A stretch of 64,000 bases of DNA from Plasmodiophora brassicae (Eukaryota > Endomyxa > Phytomyxea > Plasmodiophorida > Plasmodiophoridae): assembly GCA_039704465.1 (NCBI GenBank), contig JASFAU010000001.1:372001-436000 (forward strand), given 5' to 3'. The first letter of the stretch is position 1. Each line of letters opens with the position of its first letter. The notes under the pieces are model-generated. The model made no database searches and was not told where the DNA came from. It worked only from the letters and a program-made list of their open reading frames with translations. The position numbers and the translations under genes were made by a program. Positions 8,486-20,100 of the stretch are shown piece by piece.

Positions 8486-10975
8486 TCAGAGGACGTCGTA
8501 GATGCACTTCACCAGGCATGAGCGCGCCAGCTCCGGGTCGGTTTGGGCGGCCCATTTCCAGGACGGCATGGCGATGACGCGCCAGCCGGCCCTGGCGACA
8601 AGACGTCGTCTCATGACGGTCCGCCCGGTAGGCTGATGACACAGCTGGCCGCAGGCCTCATCGCCTTCGAGAAGGATGCCGATCCGTTTGCTGGGGATGG
8701 CCACGTCGATCGCGTACCCGGACCCTTCGCACTGGACCGACAGCTTCACGTTGTACTGCAAGTACTCGAGAATCGATGCGATCTCCTGCCGCCACACAGA
8801 GTTCGTGTCGGATGCGTCGAAAACGACGTCACCCGGCGACCCAATCACACCCGGGCCCAGCTGGTCGGCTCTGTCGCGTCGAATCACATTAAGCCGCTCG
8901 ATGTCGTCGGGATCGGTGAGGTCGTCGGCGCCAATCCCACCGATGATAGGGCCAGCTTCAGACCAGAACGTGTCCAGGCTGGCAGGTTGTCTTCGGGAAG
9001 GGTGGACGACGCAGATGGCCCAGGCGACGCGCATCAGTTCAACAGGGGTCAGCGACGTCAAACGGGTACTGAGAGCAGAGAGGACCGCGCCGAAGGATGG
9101 ATCGTCGGGATCCCTGAAGAACATCGACTGGGCGAGTGCCGTCATCACTATGGACAGCTGGGCAGGAGACAGCTGGTCGGCAATCTGCGCTACACGATCA
9201 CCTGCTTTCGACATGAACTTGCTGTGGTCGATCCTGGCGACCGAGAACGCGTCGATGGCACCAACGAGCGCATCCGGCGTGAACCCGGTGATCTTCGCGG
9301 CGCAGGGCACGGCGATCGCCGAGAATACCTGATGGATATGCCTTCGGGACTTGGCGAGGCCGATCGCGATGTCGGCCAGAGCGCATGGCCACATGGACGC
9401 ATAGAATGCAGGGTCCTTCTGCATTAGGAACGCGACGGCGCGCTCAAGGACTTCCGCCCGGAACCGCACCATGTCGGGAGCTTCGCCAACGGCCCGGATC
9501 GTCATCGCGAGGTCGTTCGGTGACAACTTGTCGATATCACGTTGCGCACGGTCGAGCAATTCGACAAGAACGCGTCTGCGACACTCATTACTGGGGGATT
9601 TCAGAAAACTGGCGATGGTTGTTGCAAGCTCCTGACTGTAGGAAATGCAACCGTTAGCCAACGTTGCGATTCGTCGACAGGCACTGACCCGCTGAGGAAC
9701 CCGACAATCGGGACGAGGAACGTGGCAGCAGCGTCGAGCAGTGCATCATGCGGTTTGACCTTTGTACAACTCCACAGGACTCCACAGAGTTCGCTGTTCT
9801 TGAACGTAGATAGACACTGGACAGCACAATCGGCAATATGGCCCAGGGCTTGCTCTGCACGCTCCGGTCGACTTCGCGATAGCGCCCACGCCATGATGTT
9901 AAGATCGGATGCGCGGAACAGCTTCCACCGTTCAGGTGACAACGACGTAACCGCTCTGAAGAAGCCGTTGTGACGGATATCGAGCTTGGCGAACGACCAG
10001 GCAATGGTCGCCAACGACGCATTAGATCGCATTGTGGGCACGGCCTGCTCGGCGAGCCGTCCAATGTGATCGAAAAGCGAGGTGTCGTCCGTGACGGCCT
10101 GCGTTGACGCGATCGCCCAGATTAACGACGACAATGAGTGCGGCGACAGAGACGCCAGCTGAGGTCGAAGAAACCGAGTGACAAGCGCGACCAGCTTAGC
10201 ACAATCCGTGTTGCGGTCGATGTCGGACGCGACGACCGCCATCGCCCACGTAAGATCCGCTAACAGATTCGACTTGAGAAAGCACGTCGTCTTCTCCGGG
10301 TCGTCTGCCAGTCAAAACACTCAGAGGAGGCCCAAGCAGATGAACCAATGAGGCGGCCATACGAAACAGGACAAGGCACCGATCGAGAACGGCATTGAGC
10401 AGGGCCGGGCCGGTGTCTAGGCAAGCAAGCAGCCCACTCTTCGCAAATGCCCAGGCGCATTTGCACAGGTCCGCCTGTTGCATGTGGTCGACTTCGCCAA
10501 CCAGACATCTGGCAACGCATTCGAACAGCTGCGCGTCCTTGTGGCCCGTACGCGAGCAGGAGTTGACAATGAGAAGAGCGTCCTTTGCCGATAGTCCTGG
10601 TGCGACAAGAATCTGATGCGACGCCGCACGGAACAGGTCCCGATGCCGGTGTCGGTACCGCCCAAACGCGTCCAGGATTTTCGCGATCGCGGTAGGCGTC
10701 AGGAGCTCCAGACTCGACGTTGACACATGTGCTCCGACCGCGTCAAGGACCTGCGGGTTCAGTTCCTGCGCCGACGCCAGCACATGTACGTACTGCGCCA
10801 GCGTCGCCGGATCCATTGCCCCCATGTCGTTCATCACCCGATGACGCAGGTCGTCCCAGTGCTTGACGGGCGACGCGCCGCCGCCGGCGGCCCTGACCGG
10901 CGCCGGCGCCGAACCCGACATCATCATCATCGCATGACGTCCGGCACGCCAACCGTGCCTCAACAGCGGTCGCAT
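8486..10975 (-). CDS. RAP-domain organellar RNA-binding protein
   Basis: Large alpha-helical repeat protein ending in a RAP domain, a class that handles mitochondrial or plastid RNA (FASTK/OPR-like). Introns 10260-10320 (61 nt) and 9636-9688 (53 nt) leave 2376 nt, 791 residues. The start at 10975 opens an Arg-rich, acid-free leader (RPLLRHGWRAGRHAMMMM) typical of a mitochondrial presequence. Helical units of FASTK type fill the middle (LSSLIWAIASTQAV, LATIAWSFAKLDIRHNGFF, LNIMAWALSRSRPE). The last about 70 residues are the RAP domain: YAIDVAIPSKRIGILLEGD, then RRRLVARAGWRVIAMPSWKW. The open frame continues upstream of the start into the next gene, but the sequence there is spliced and terminated by that gene. 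Confidence 0.8.
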
Positions 10976-11105
10976 CGCCGACTGGCAGACTCCGTGCGAC
11001 GATGCAGCTCCCACTGGGCGCAGGTCACGCGTTTGGTCGACGACACAGTCGCGCAAACAGGCACTCGGCGGTTCGCCGGCATTCGTACGGGCGTTTACCA
11101 GTGCG

Positions 11106-11804
11106 TTATTCCAGGGCGAGCGTGGACCAGACCGCGTCGATGTCGTTGCAGAACTCTGTGGGACGGAATGAGGCGCGCGACCGAGCAATCGTGTGCGGAA
11201 CAACGGTGTGCACGTACGCCGAAATTGTGGGTCGGTGTCCAGGCGGCCGATTCGTTCATGAATAGCGGCTTCGTCAAGAGCGGCGGCGAGACTGTTACTG
11301 GACACGCCTCGCAGGTCGACTGCGATTGCTGGGGTTCGAGACAGGCGTGATAACCGGTCATCGAGTTCGGCAAACATGGACGTCGCTGCGAATGCGATGG
11401 AATTACGGCGGCATGGTACGAAGCACGCCAGGAATCGGACCATGGAGTCCGCCCGTTCGCGAATCTGGATCGGGAGCTGTGCGGGAACCTGACCAGACAG
11501 CACCGTCAGCTCAATAGCAGACGACCGGTCCGACGGCGTCTCGATGATGATCTTCGGGAACCCTTCCAGCAAGCATATCGACTTCTGGACAGCCGGGTCC
11601 AGGACGTCGAACGCTAGCTGGCACAACCGATGACGACCCGTTCGCGACGCGATCGCACGTCGCACTCACCTGTGCTTCGCCGGAATCGTACCGGACGACC
11701 AACCGCACGCCCTCGCTGCAATCCAGGGACACGGATCGTCGACCGTCCTCGACCGTCCACGCCACCCCGTCTCGGCGCGCCAGCTTGACGAAGAGGCCCG
11801 CCAT
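11106..11804 (-). CDS. Conserved-looking protein of unknown function, 194 aa
   Basis: Three exons, 11670-11804, 11218-11617 and 11106-11155, with introns 11618-11669 (52 nt, GTGAGT donor) and 11156-11217 (62 nt, GTACGT donor). The exons sum to 585 nt and end in TAA. The protein opens with a compact alternating-hydrophobic domain (LFVKLARRDGVAWTV, EGVRLVVRYDS) and ends in a helical tail (FCNDIDAVWSTLALE). I do not recognise the family. It starts 66 bp from the divergent NSUN gene, so the two probably share a promoter. The unspliced frame stays open into the RAP gene, which makes a naive ORF call merge them. Confidence 0.65.
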
Positions 11805-11870
11805 AATGATCGTGATCGTCCTGCACGGCGAAGGTGCGCGTTCCGCTATTTCGAGCGGCGGTTACCGGCG

Positions 11871-13010
11871 ATGACCAGCAGCATCCTGCCTGCGTCGTTC
11901 GTGTCGTTCCTGGAGGCCAACGGCGTGGACCTGTCGGAGTACGGCGACCAGCTGCGTGCCGACCCGCCGCGCTTCATTCGCCTGTCGCCCGTCGCTGTTG
12001 TCGATCTGCACCAGTTGGCGCTGGACCTCGGCTGCCCCATCACGTCAACGATCCTGGCGGATTTCTTCGCCGTTCCAGGTCGAATTGCGTCGTGGGACGT
12101 CGTCGTTCTATCGCTTGTTGCTGAACCACATCGGACAGGTCATGTGAAGATTGCCCACTGTCATGCGTATCGCGATGGGCGGATTTATGGCGTGGATCTG
12201 GCGTCTGGGTTGGCGGTCGACAATCTGTCTCTGGACGAGTTACCCTCTGGATGCGACGAAGAAGGCCGTCGTGGTGAGAACGCGATACTGGACATGTGCT
12301 GCGCTCCAGGCGCGAAACTAGCCATGATATGCGATCGGATCGGCAGACGTGGTGTCGTTGTCGGCCTCGACGTCAGCGAGCAGCGCCTGCGGGTTGTCAC
12401 GAACCAGATCGTGGACAAGTACGGCCTGTGTCGCGGGTCGAACAACCTCGACCTAACGATTGAATGCACGGACGCTACGTTGTACAGCGGGCGCCTGTTC
12501 TCCCGTGTCCTTGTTGATGCCGAATGCAGCCACGATGGGAGCATCAAGCACGTGCTCAAGTATTCGAAATGGTGCGATCAATGCCGCTGCTCGTAGTATA
12601 TGCTAATCGGATCGCTGCCCAGGGGCTGGGACACGTTCGAGGAGCGGTTTATGAGTGGCTCACGACTGGAGCACTTATGCTCTTTGCAGCGGCGCTTGCT
12701 GGCGAACGGCTTCCGTCATTTGAAGCCGGGCGGCGTCCTTGTGTATTCAACGTGCAGGTAGCATCCGGTCCGTTCTGCCCACATGTCTCCAACAGCTGAA
12801 ACGTCTGTTCTCAGTTTCTGCACCGCTCAGAACGAGGACATTGTTCAGTGGTTGCTGGACAATCACCCGTCAGCCCGTCTGCTGCCCGTCAACGATGCTA
12901 CACGGTCGATATCGTACTCCAGCAAGCAAATGCCTGACGCTGCGCGCCTTGACCCAATCCGGTCCCGAACCAGCGCCTTGTTCATTGCCCGAATAACAAA
13001 ACAATCATAG
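11871..13010 (+). CDS. NSUN-family RNA (cytosine-5) methyltransferase
   Basis: SAM-dependent enzyme that methylates cytosine C5 in tRNA or rRNA. Introns 12079-12138 (60 nt), 12572-12622 (51 nt, with a perfect TGCTAAT branch site) and 12758-12814 (57 nt) leave 972 nt, 323 residues. Motifs: ILDMCCAPGAKLAMICDRIG (SAM-binding motif I), VVGLDVSEQRL, then VDAECSHDGSIKH in place of the usual DAPCSG, KYSKWGWDTFEERF across the second intron, and the catalytic Cys in GGVLVYSTCSFCTAQNED across the third. The IYGVDLASGLAV block precedes motif I. The AEC variant of motif IV is unusual but the Cys is kept. Substrate cannot be predicted. Confidence 0.8.
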
Positions 13011-13071
13011 CAACGACTAGTTGACACGGTTTACTGTTACATGTTCAGAGTTGTGGCTTGGCGCCGGCGTG

Positions 13072-13908
13072 TCACGCTTTGGCATCTGACGCGGCTTTGG
13101 CGTCTGCAGCAGACGTGACGTCCTTGCTATCGTGTTCACATTCCTCACCGCAGCTAGGTTCCTTTCGTCGCGCCCAGCGCTTGTAAAAGAGGACACCCGC
13201 GACGCAGAGAATAACGAACAGGGCGGCGCCTGTTGCTGACACGGCCGCGACGCCCGTTGTCGACAGTTTCGAGCCAGACGACGCTGAGCCGTTTGCCTGC
13301 GGTTCCTTGTCCGGTGCCGTACCGGCGCTTCCTGCACCCGAAGGGGTCGACGATGAGCCAGGTTCTGGGGGCGATGCGACTGGCGCTGGCGGAGGCGGTG
13401 GTGTCGGCGGCAACGTGAAATCGGACATCTGCGGCACCGGCGGTATCGTTCCAACCGCCCCCATCACGCCTGGGTTCGCCGCAGGCGTCCTTGCCCCTGT
13501 TGACGGCCCCGGCTCTGTCCCGTCCGACGAGGGCGTCGACGTCAGCCCGGACAACGACGGGTTGGATGCAACTTGGTCGGCCACTCCGGTTGATGACGGC
13601 GCGGGCGGATCCGGAGAGTTCGCTAACGCGATCGCCCCGGCTGCACCCGACTGGACTGGATCATCGGCGTGCGCGTCTGGAGACGTTGCAACTCCACTGG
13701 CGCCGCTTGGTACAGATCCCGTACTGCCGTCGTCGCTCGGTGTAACTTCGCCGGGTGGCGCTCCGGCGGGTGCTGCTCCGGAGGGGCTGAGCGGGTCAGT
13801 CCCGGAGGACGATGCGCCAGGTGCTACGCCATTAGGTGACTGTCCGGATACTACGAGGCCAATCGCAACGGCGAGGAACGTAATCGCAACGCCGCCGCGC
13901 TGTGTCAT
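13072..13908 (-). CDS. Predicted type I surface protein, Pro/Ser/Gly/Ala-rich ectodomain
   Basis: The start chosen at 13908 gives a clean signal peptide (GVAITFLAVAIGLVVSG); an upstream in-frame ATG at 14028 would overlap the next gene's coding end and bury the signal. The ectodomain of about 190 residues is low complexity (repeated PSG, TPS, APAG, PPPPP), likely heavily O-glycosylated. One membrane helix (VAAVSATGAALFVILCVAGV) is followed by a basic stop-transfer FYKRWARRK and a charged tail with DAKA repeats. 278 residues, no intron. Function unknown; a cell-wall or cyst-surface protein is possible. Confidence 0.65.
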   Translation of the reverse strand: MTQRGGVAITFLAVAIGLVVSGQSPNGVAPGASSSGTDPLSPSGAAPAGAPPGEVTPSDDGSTGSVPSGASGVATSPDAHADDPVQSGAAGAIALANSPDPPAPSSTGVADQVASNPSLSGLTSTPSSDGTEPGPSTGARTPAANPGVMGAVGTIPPVPQMSDFTLPPTPPPPPAPVASPPEPGSSSTPSGAGSAGTAPDKEPQANGSASSGSKLSTTGVAAVSATGAALFVILCVAGVLFYKRWARRKEPSCGEECEHDSKDVTSAADAKAASDAKA

Positions 13909-14024
13909 TCGTCGATAACGGAGTGAGCGTCCGACGGAGGGGACCGCGTCATCCGGAGCCACAAGGGCCCTCCGACCGCGACCGGATATTGACGACTCAC
14001 TGCTGACTGACAAGGTATGCACGT

Positions 14025-14902
14025 TCAACTGCGTTTAACCGCGCTAGCAAGCACATCGGTTGCACCAGTCTTAAATAGCAGGTAAACGCCCAATGCAATC
14101 TGCATGAACGGCACGACGAACCTGATCGCGGTTTCCGTCAGTACGCAGACGTATGAAAACCATTCGTCACGCGTTCTGACTTTGCTGACAGTTGGATCCG
14201 TTTGGCGACGGCCGGTATTCTAGTGAAGTAGTCTGAAGATACCACGAGGATGGCTAACAGGAAGTACTGCGTGGCGATACAGATGACGAGGTCGCCGATG
14301 CCCAACGGTACGAAGAGTGGCGTCTGCAGACGTTCAGACATCCTGCAAGCGGATACGCGGGAGCTTACATAGATGGAGACGTTGTCGCCACCGTTGATTA
14401 CAGTGACGGTCATGACCTTGACGGTGTTGACGTCGGCGAACTTGGAACAGAGGCGGGGCGGGCGATGCTCGAGAGTAGACGATGCGGGTTCTGGCATGGC
14501 AGGGGTGCTTTCCTGAGGTTGCAATCCGGGACTGTGACATGGTCGAAGTTCTCGTAGGCTCCAGCACCCCTTCAAAATGGGCAGGAACCCCAGCAGTCCT
14601 ATGTCAACTGGCCGTCAGCACGGCAACTGTGTGGAGCCCGCCTGTCGTAATGGTCACATACCGACGTACTGAATCGGGAGGAAGATTCCGCCGATGAACC
14701 CGACCAGGCTAAGGGCGATGAGCAGCGTGAACCCGATGGCCTGGCCGACATAGATATGGTGCCGCTGGAAACCGGATGTGTTGAGAAACGCCGGCAGGCC
14801 CGCTTCTGTGTAGAACGCGATCAGGATCACCAGATCATCCATGTTGGTGGCGACGAACGCCCAGCACGCCATCCCAATCGCACTTGCCACTGACGACACC
14901 AT
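14025..14902 (-). CDS. CadD-like (cadmium resistance transporter family) membrane protein, copy A
   Basis: Small polytopic protein of the Cad family, members of which move Cd2+ or related cations in bacteria; substrate here is unknown. Four exons: 14662-14902 (241 nt), 14369-14598 (230), 14181-14323 (143), 14025-14121 (97), together 711 nt, 236 residues. The family signatures are present: FVATNMDDLVILIAFYTEA near the N terminus and VTVINGGDNVSIY in the middle, both carrying the conserved N-x-D-D and G-G-D-N acids, plus helices LLIALSLVGFIGGIFLP, LVICIATQYFLLAILVVSS and VVPFMQIALGVYLLF. The introns have GTATGT, GTAAGC and GTCAGA donors. A paralogue with the same exon pattern lies at 16079. A TATA-like TATTTATATATGG on the minus strand sits about 140 bp upstream. 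Confidence 0.8.
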
Positions 14903-15060
14903 GGTGCGGTGCCCTGTCTAATAACACGCTACGACACTGTACTAGCGGTTCGATCGGTATGCTGAGCACATTCAGACAAGGTGTCGCGAAGGGTCCGGAC
15001 AGAAGGTGCACACGAAAGACAAAGAATACCTCCAGCCATATATAAATACTGCAGTGGACT

Positions 15061-16038
15061 TTAGTCTTGGATGCGGCGCCAGACACTCACGAAGGTAGTG
15101 CCATTGTTCTTCTTCACGCGTCGCGCTTCGTCAGTCTGGAACATGGCAGGGACGGCAGGGTCGGCGGCGACCTCCACCTCGGACAGACGTTCGAAGAGCG
15201 GATGCGCTTCGAAATGCGTTACAGTCCAATTGAACAGATCCTCCACGTCGGTGACGTTGTAGATCAGGCCTCCAACCTGCAGGACGTATGCGTATTCGCT
15301 GAGCAGGTTCGGGGATATGATACGACGACGATGATTAGATCGCTTGAAATGCGGGTCGGGGAACAGGAAAAACAGCTTCTCGAGCTGTCCCTTCTGGAAG
15401 AATTTCACCATATACTTCATGACGTTGGTATGGCAAACGCCAATGTTCGAGTACGCTGGGATGTCCTCACTCTTCCATTCGGATGCGCCCTGCGGTGCGT
15501 TCAGGGACATCATGCATAAGGAGAACGCATCGAAAGGCCGAACCTTTGAGCCCGCTTGAAGACAGTTCAATCGGGTATTGACATGCTTAACGACCTGCTC
15601 GCGGATTTCCATACCGAGGATCATTTTGTTAGGGAACGTCGGGGCCAACGCCTCCAGCAACCCTCCAAAGCCACAGCCTGCATCAACGAATCTGACTGTG
15701 TCGTCAAGGCCCGCTGGGGCATCATCTGAGACCCCTGGGAACTTCGGGAAGTATTCTTTCCAGACGACACTGGATGGCCCATCCGGGCAGACTAACGAAA
15801 CGGGCAGCGATCAGAACTCGTCGCATCTCAGGTACCCCTACCGGTCACCATATTGGTCGCTGAAAGACAGCGGGTTGACATGAGCCCGAATGCGCACGAA
15901 CCGTTTGCCCTGGACGCGCTGGAACGGTAGCGACATCTGGAACTGACGGGGCATGCTCGGGTGAGCGAACGTATCACTGTCCGTGGCGGACTCCGCGGCG
16001 CACTTCTCCACGTCCTGGCTACGGGTACACCGTTGCAT
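15061..16038 (-). CDS. METTL1: tRNA (guanine-N7-)-methyltransferase (TRM8/METTL1)
   Basis: Catalytic subunit making m7G46 in tRNA with a WDR4/TRM82 partner. Family blocks are all present: RIRAHVNPLSFSDQYV (first intron 15792-15848 splits the Val codon), VDAGCGFGGLLEAL (SAM site), FPNKMILGMEIREQVV, KFFQKGQLEKLFFLFPDPHF, IISPNLLSEYAYVLQVGGLI, TVTHFEAHPLFERL and the end VWRRIQD. Start 16038 is chosen because an upstream ATG at 16119 would overlap the coding end of the adjacent transporter; 15957 is a further option. An extra stretch of about 18 residues after LQAGSK could be a 54-nt in-frame intron (GTTCGG..CGCAG with CTGAAC branch). The gene is sandwiched between the two CadD-like copies. Confidence 0.9.
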
Positions 16039-16078
16039 TCGAATTATACGTGCCACATAACGCTGCGATAACGCGCGT

Positions 16079-16982
16079 TTATGTATCGTAAGCGACGCTA
16101 GCGAGCACTTTGCTTGCACCGGTTTTAAATAGCAGGTAGATGCCCAGCGCCATCTGCACGAACGGTACGACGAACCTGTGCGGAGCGCGCTTCAGAACGT
16201 ACGGGTGGCGTCATGGCGAGTGCGTCCGATCGAACTTTGCTGAATTCACGATCTTTTCCGCGACAGCCGGTATCCTAGCGAAATAGTCGGCGAATGTAAC
16301 GAGGGCGGCCAGCAAGGCAAACAGCGTGGAGATGCAAGCCACCAAGCTGGCGACGTCCATCGATACGAACAGTGCCGTCTGCGAACGGATCAGAAAATAA
16401 TAGCACCTGGGCAAACGGGCTCATGGTCGAATGCTTACGTAGGCGGATACATTGTCGCCGCCGTTAAGAAGCGTCATGGTCGTCACCCTGGCGACGTTCA
16501 TGTTGATGACCCGTGTATAGGTCCGGGGTGACGTCAGCACGAAGCTAACTGCTGTCGGCGTTGTCACCTCTGGATCAGCACGAACGCTCTCCTCCGGGTG
16601 CAACCTCGCCCTCGCAGTATCTGGGCGAAGGTCACGTAGGCGCCAGCAGCCCGTGAATATCGGTAAGAAGCCCAGCATCCCTAGGACACGTTTAAGAGCA
16701 GGCCAATTGGACGGGGCGGCATCGTCACACTAAGCGCATACCGACATAATGAACTGGAAAGAACATGCCGCCAATGAATCCGATCAGGCTGAGCGCGATC
16801 ATCAGCGTGAACCCTAAGGCCTGTCCGACGAAGATATGGTGTCTGTGGAACCCGGACGGATTCAAGGACGGTGGCAGGCTCGCCTCGGTGTAGAACATGA
16901 TCAGGATGAGCAGGTCGTCCATGTTGGTCGCGAAGAAGGCCCAACAGGCAACCCCGATCGCATCCAGCACCGGCGCCACCAT
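16079..16982 (-). CDS. CadD-like (cadmium resistance transporter family) membrane protein, copy B
   Basis: Paralogue of the gene at 14025. Exons 16742-16982 (241 nt), 16439-16680 (242), 16236-16378 (143) and 16079-16175 (97) sum to 723 nt, 240 residues. Exons 1, 3 and 4 have exactly the same lengths as in copy A; exon 2 is 12 nt longer. Motifs match: FFATNMDDLLILIMFYTEA and TLLNGGDNVSAY, followed by FADYFARIPAVAEKIVNSA and VPFVQMALGIYLLFKTGAS. Membrane cation transporter by family; substrate unknown. Its start faces CFAP57 across about 160 bp, with an AT-rich TTATATTATTCTAATAGG at 16994-17011 that could serve either gene. Confidence 0.8.
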
Positions 16983-17140
16983 TGGCGCCCGACGTTATAT
17001 TATTCTAATAGGAATCACTGGGTACGCTGCCCAACCGTTTCCTGGAGAGGGAGCAATCGTCATGGGCGGTCGGTCGCCTGTGACGAGACACAACGCACGC
17101 TCCTCAGACAAAGTGTTGACGACCGGCGCACGGCTCTACG

Positions 17141-20100
17141 ATGACGTCGCCGCCGGTGCTAACACATGTCCACACGCTGGGCATGTCCAGCGATGTGCTA
17201 TCGCCGCTGCACTTTGTCGACGAGAACGTCGTCCTGTACCCGGCCGGGCACTCGGTCGTCATCTACAACGCCGAGAAGAAGGCGCAGCGGTTCATCTTCG
17301 GGTCCGAAGGCGCGCGGATCACCGCCCTGGCCGTCTCTCCGAACCGTCGCTTCGTGGCCATCGCCGAATCCAGCGACCGCGCCGTCATCACCATCTACGA
17401 CGTCGGCACCCTGCGCAAACGCAAGGTCATCAACAGCGGCCAGATCATGTCGTACGTCTGGATGGCGTTCTCCCCCGACGGCAAGTACCTGCTGACGCTC
17501 GGGTCCGCCCCCGATTACCTGCTCACCAACTGGATGTGGGAGAAGATCCGCCCTCTGCACTCCGTTCGTGCCGCCAGCGGCGCCGTCGCCGACGAATCGC
17601 AACCATCGCCGTCGACGGCCACGACGTCGTCGCCCGTTATGCGACAATGCTCGTTCTGCACGGCTGACCAATCGCTCGTCGTTGTCATCGGCACCGCGAT
17701 CCTCTGCTGGTACCGGGTGTCGAGTTCGGGCCAGCTGGAGCCGATCGCCCACGACTTCCCTGTCGCTGTGCACGATTTCACGAGCCACGTCTGGTTGCGG
17801 GACACGCTGGCCTTGGGGACTCAGGCCGGGCGCCTGTTCCTGACGCGCCCAGGGACGACCATGTTCCAGCAGGAGATCAACCTGGGCGTGTCGCCCGACA
17901 ACGGCAACGTTATCCATTCGCTGGCGGCGTACGCTCGTGGCCTGGTCGTCGGGTCGCGCCTGGGCACCATCTTCCTCGTCGACATCACGGGCCTGGAAGC
18001 GTCCAGTGCGGAAATCGGGGCGCTCAGGCGTTTGACCGTCACGAAGAGCGGCACCGGCGCCAGCGCCGACGTCACGTGCCTGGCGTTGAACCCGTCCGAA
18101 GAGCTACTGGCCGTGGCGACATCGTCGTCCCGCGCGTACTTCCTGTCTCTGACGAACAGCGACATGCTCCGCCCGGAGGAGATGAAGTTCGAGCCGCTGA
18201 TCGAACCGTTTCACACGGGCCCGATTGTCGGCATGGACGTCTGCATACGGAAACCGCTGGTCGTCACGTGCGGCGCCGACAGCAGCATCCGCGTCTGGAA
18301 CTACCTGGAGCGGCAGATGGAGTGCGTGAAGACGTTCGCGGAGCAGTGCCTGTCGGTGGCGATCCACCCGGCCGGGTTCCAGATCGTGGCCGGCTTCACG
18401 GACAAGCTGCGCCTGATGAACGTCCTCATGGACGACATCCGCCTGTGCAAGGAGTTCAACGTGAAGAACTGCCGCGAGGTGCAGTTCGCCAGTGGCGGAC
18501 ATATGTTCGCCGCCGTGCACGGCTCGCTGGTCGTCATTTATTCGACGTACACGTGCGAGCTGGTGGCGACGTTACGCGGGCACAACCAGCGCGTCCAGTC
18601 CGTGCAGTGGTCGCACGACGACTCGACGGTGATCACGAGCGGCAGCGACGGGGCGATCTACGAGTTCCAGTCGAGGACCGGGCAGCGCGAACGCGAGTAC
18701 GTCCAGAAGGGCTGCAAGTACTTTGCGGCGGTCGGCGCGCAGGACGCCCGGATCTACGCCGTCGGCAACGACCGCGTCCTGAAGGAGATCGCCGACGGCG
18801 CCGTGCAAAAGGAGCTGGACAGCGGCGCGATCATGACCCAGATCGTGTTGTCGCATGCGCCCGAGCGCATGCTCTTCACCGGCAGCGACTTTGGCGTCAT
18901 CCGGTCATTCAAGTTCCCGCTGACCGGGCACTGCCAGGATTACCAGTGCCATGCTGGGAGCGTCGCCCGGATACGGCTGTCCCATGACGACACGTTGCTG
19001 TTCTCAGCAGGGATGGACGGATGCCTGGCGATGTTCGAGGTTCGAGAACAGGAGGGCAGGACGCAGACGACAGTGGCCGGCGCGGTTCTCCCATGGAGCG
19101 ACGAGGTGCTGGTGACGCGGAGCGATCTGGACGAAAGGACGGCGATGAGCAACGAGCTGAAGAACAAGGTCGACGAGCTGACGCTGCACAATGAGTACCA
19201 GTTGCGGTTGCAGGAGATGACGCATAACGAGCGACTGAAGGAGGTGAAGGAGACGTGCCAGGTGGCGCTGGAGGAAGAGAAACGCGTGTACGACCACGTG
19301 AAGGACGCGAAACAGGACATGGAGATGGAGTACGAGGAGCAGATCAAACGGATCGAAGAGCTCCATGCGGGGACGATTGCGTTGGCGAAGCAGGAGCATC
19401 AAGACGCCATTATGCGGGAAGTCGAGTTGTACCATGAGTTGGAGCGCGAGATGAAGCGGGCGGAAGATGCGGCATCGAAACGGTTGGGCCAGGAGGACGA
19501 CGCGCATCAGGACGCGATGGATGAGCGCCAGATCATGCTGGAAGAGGCGTCGGAGCGCGAACGGGAGCGGTACCAGAGGCTGGTGGAGGAGCGCGACGCG
19601 ATCATTCGCGAGTTCAACGAGACGAAACGGCAGCTGGAGCAGGATACCGACCTGGAGATCATGGAGCTGAAGGAGAAGTTCGACCAGACGCTGGCCGCCG
19701 AGCGCGAGACGACGTTGCGGTTGAAAGGCGAGAACAGCATCATGAAGAAAAGGTTCTCGTCTCTGTCGAACGATATCGAGGACCAGAAGGAGGAGATTAA
19801 GCTGATGACGGAGAAGGAGGGCCAGGTCCGCGATCAGATCGCGCGCCTGCGGGCGGAGATCGAGGCGAAGAAGTCGGCGATCACGTCGTTGGACGCCACG
19901 ATCGGCGACAAGGAGCGCACGATCTACGAGCTAAAGAAGCGGAACCAGGAGATGGAGAAGCACAAGTTCGTCCTCGACTACCAGATCAAGGAGCTGAAGC
20001 GCGAGATCGAACCGCGCGAGATGAAGATCGCCGACATGGGCGAGCAGGAGGCCCAGGTCGACAGTCAGCTCGAGTCGCTGCACAGTCAAAATGGCGATCT

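Noticed and set aside
10196..11665. 489-codon minus-strand ORF spanning two genes
   Set aside because: It merges the 3' part of the 194-residue gene with the RAP gene; splice sites and a TAA at 11106 separate them.
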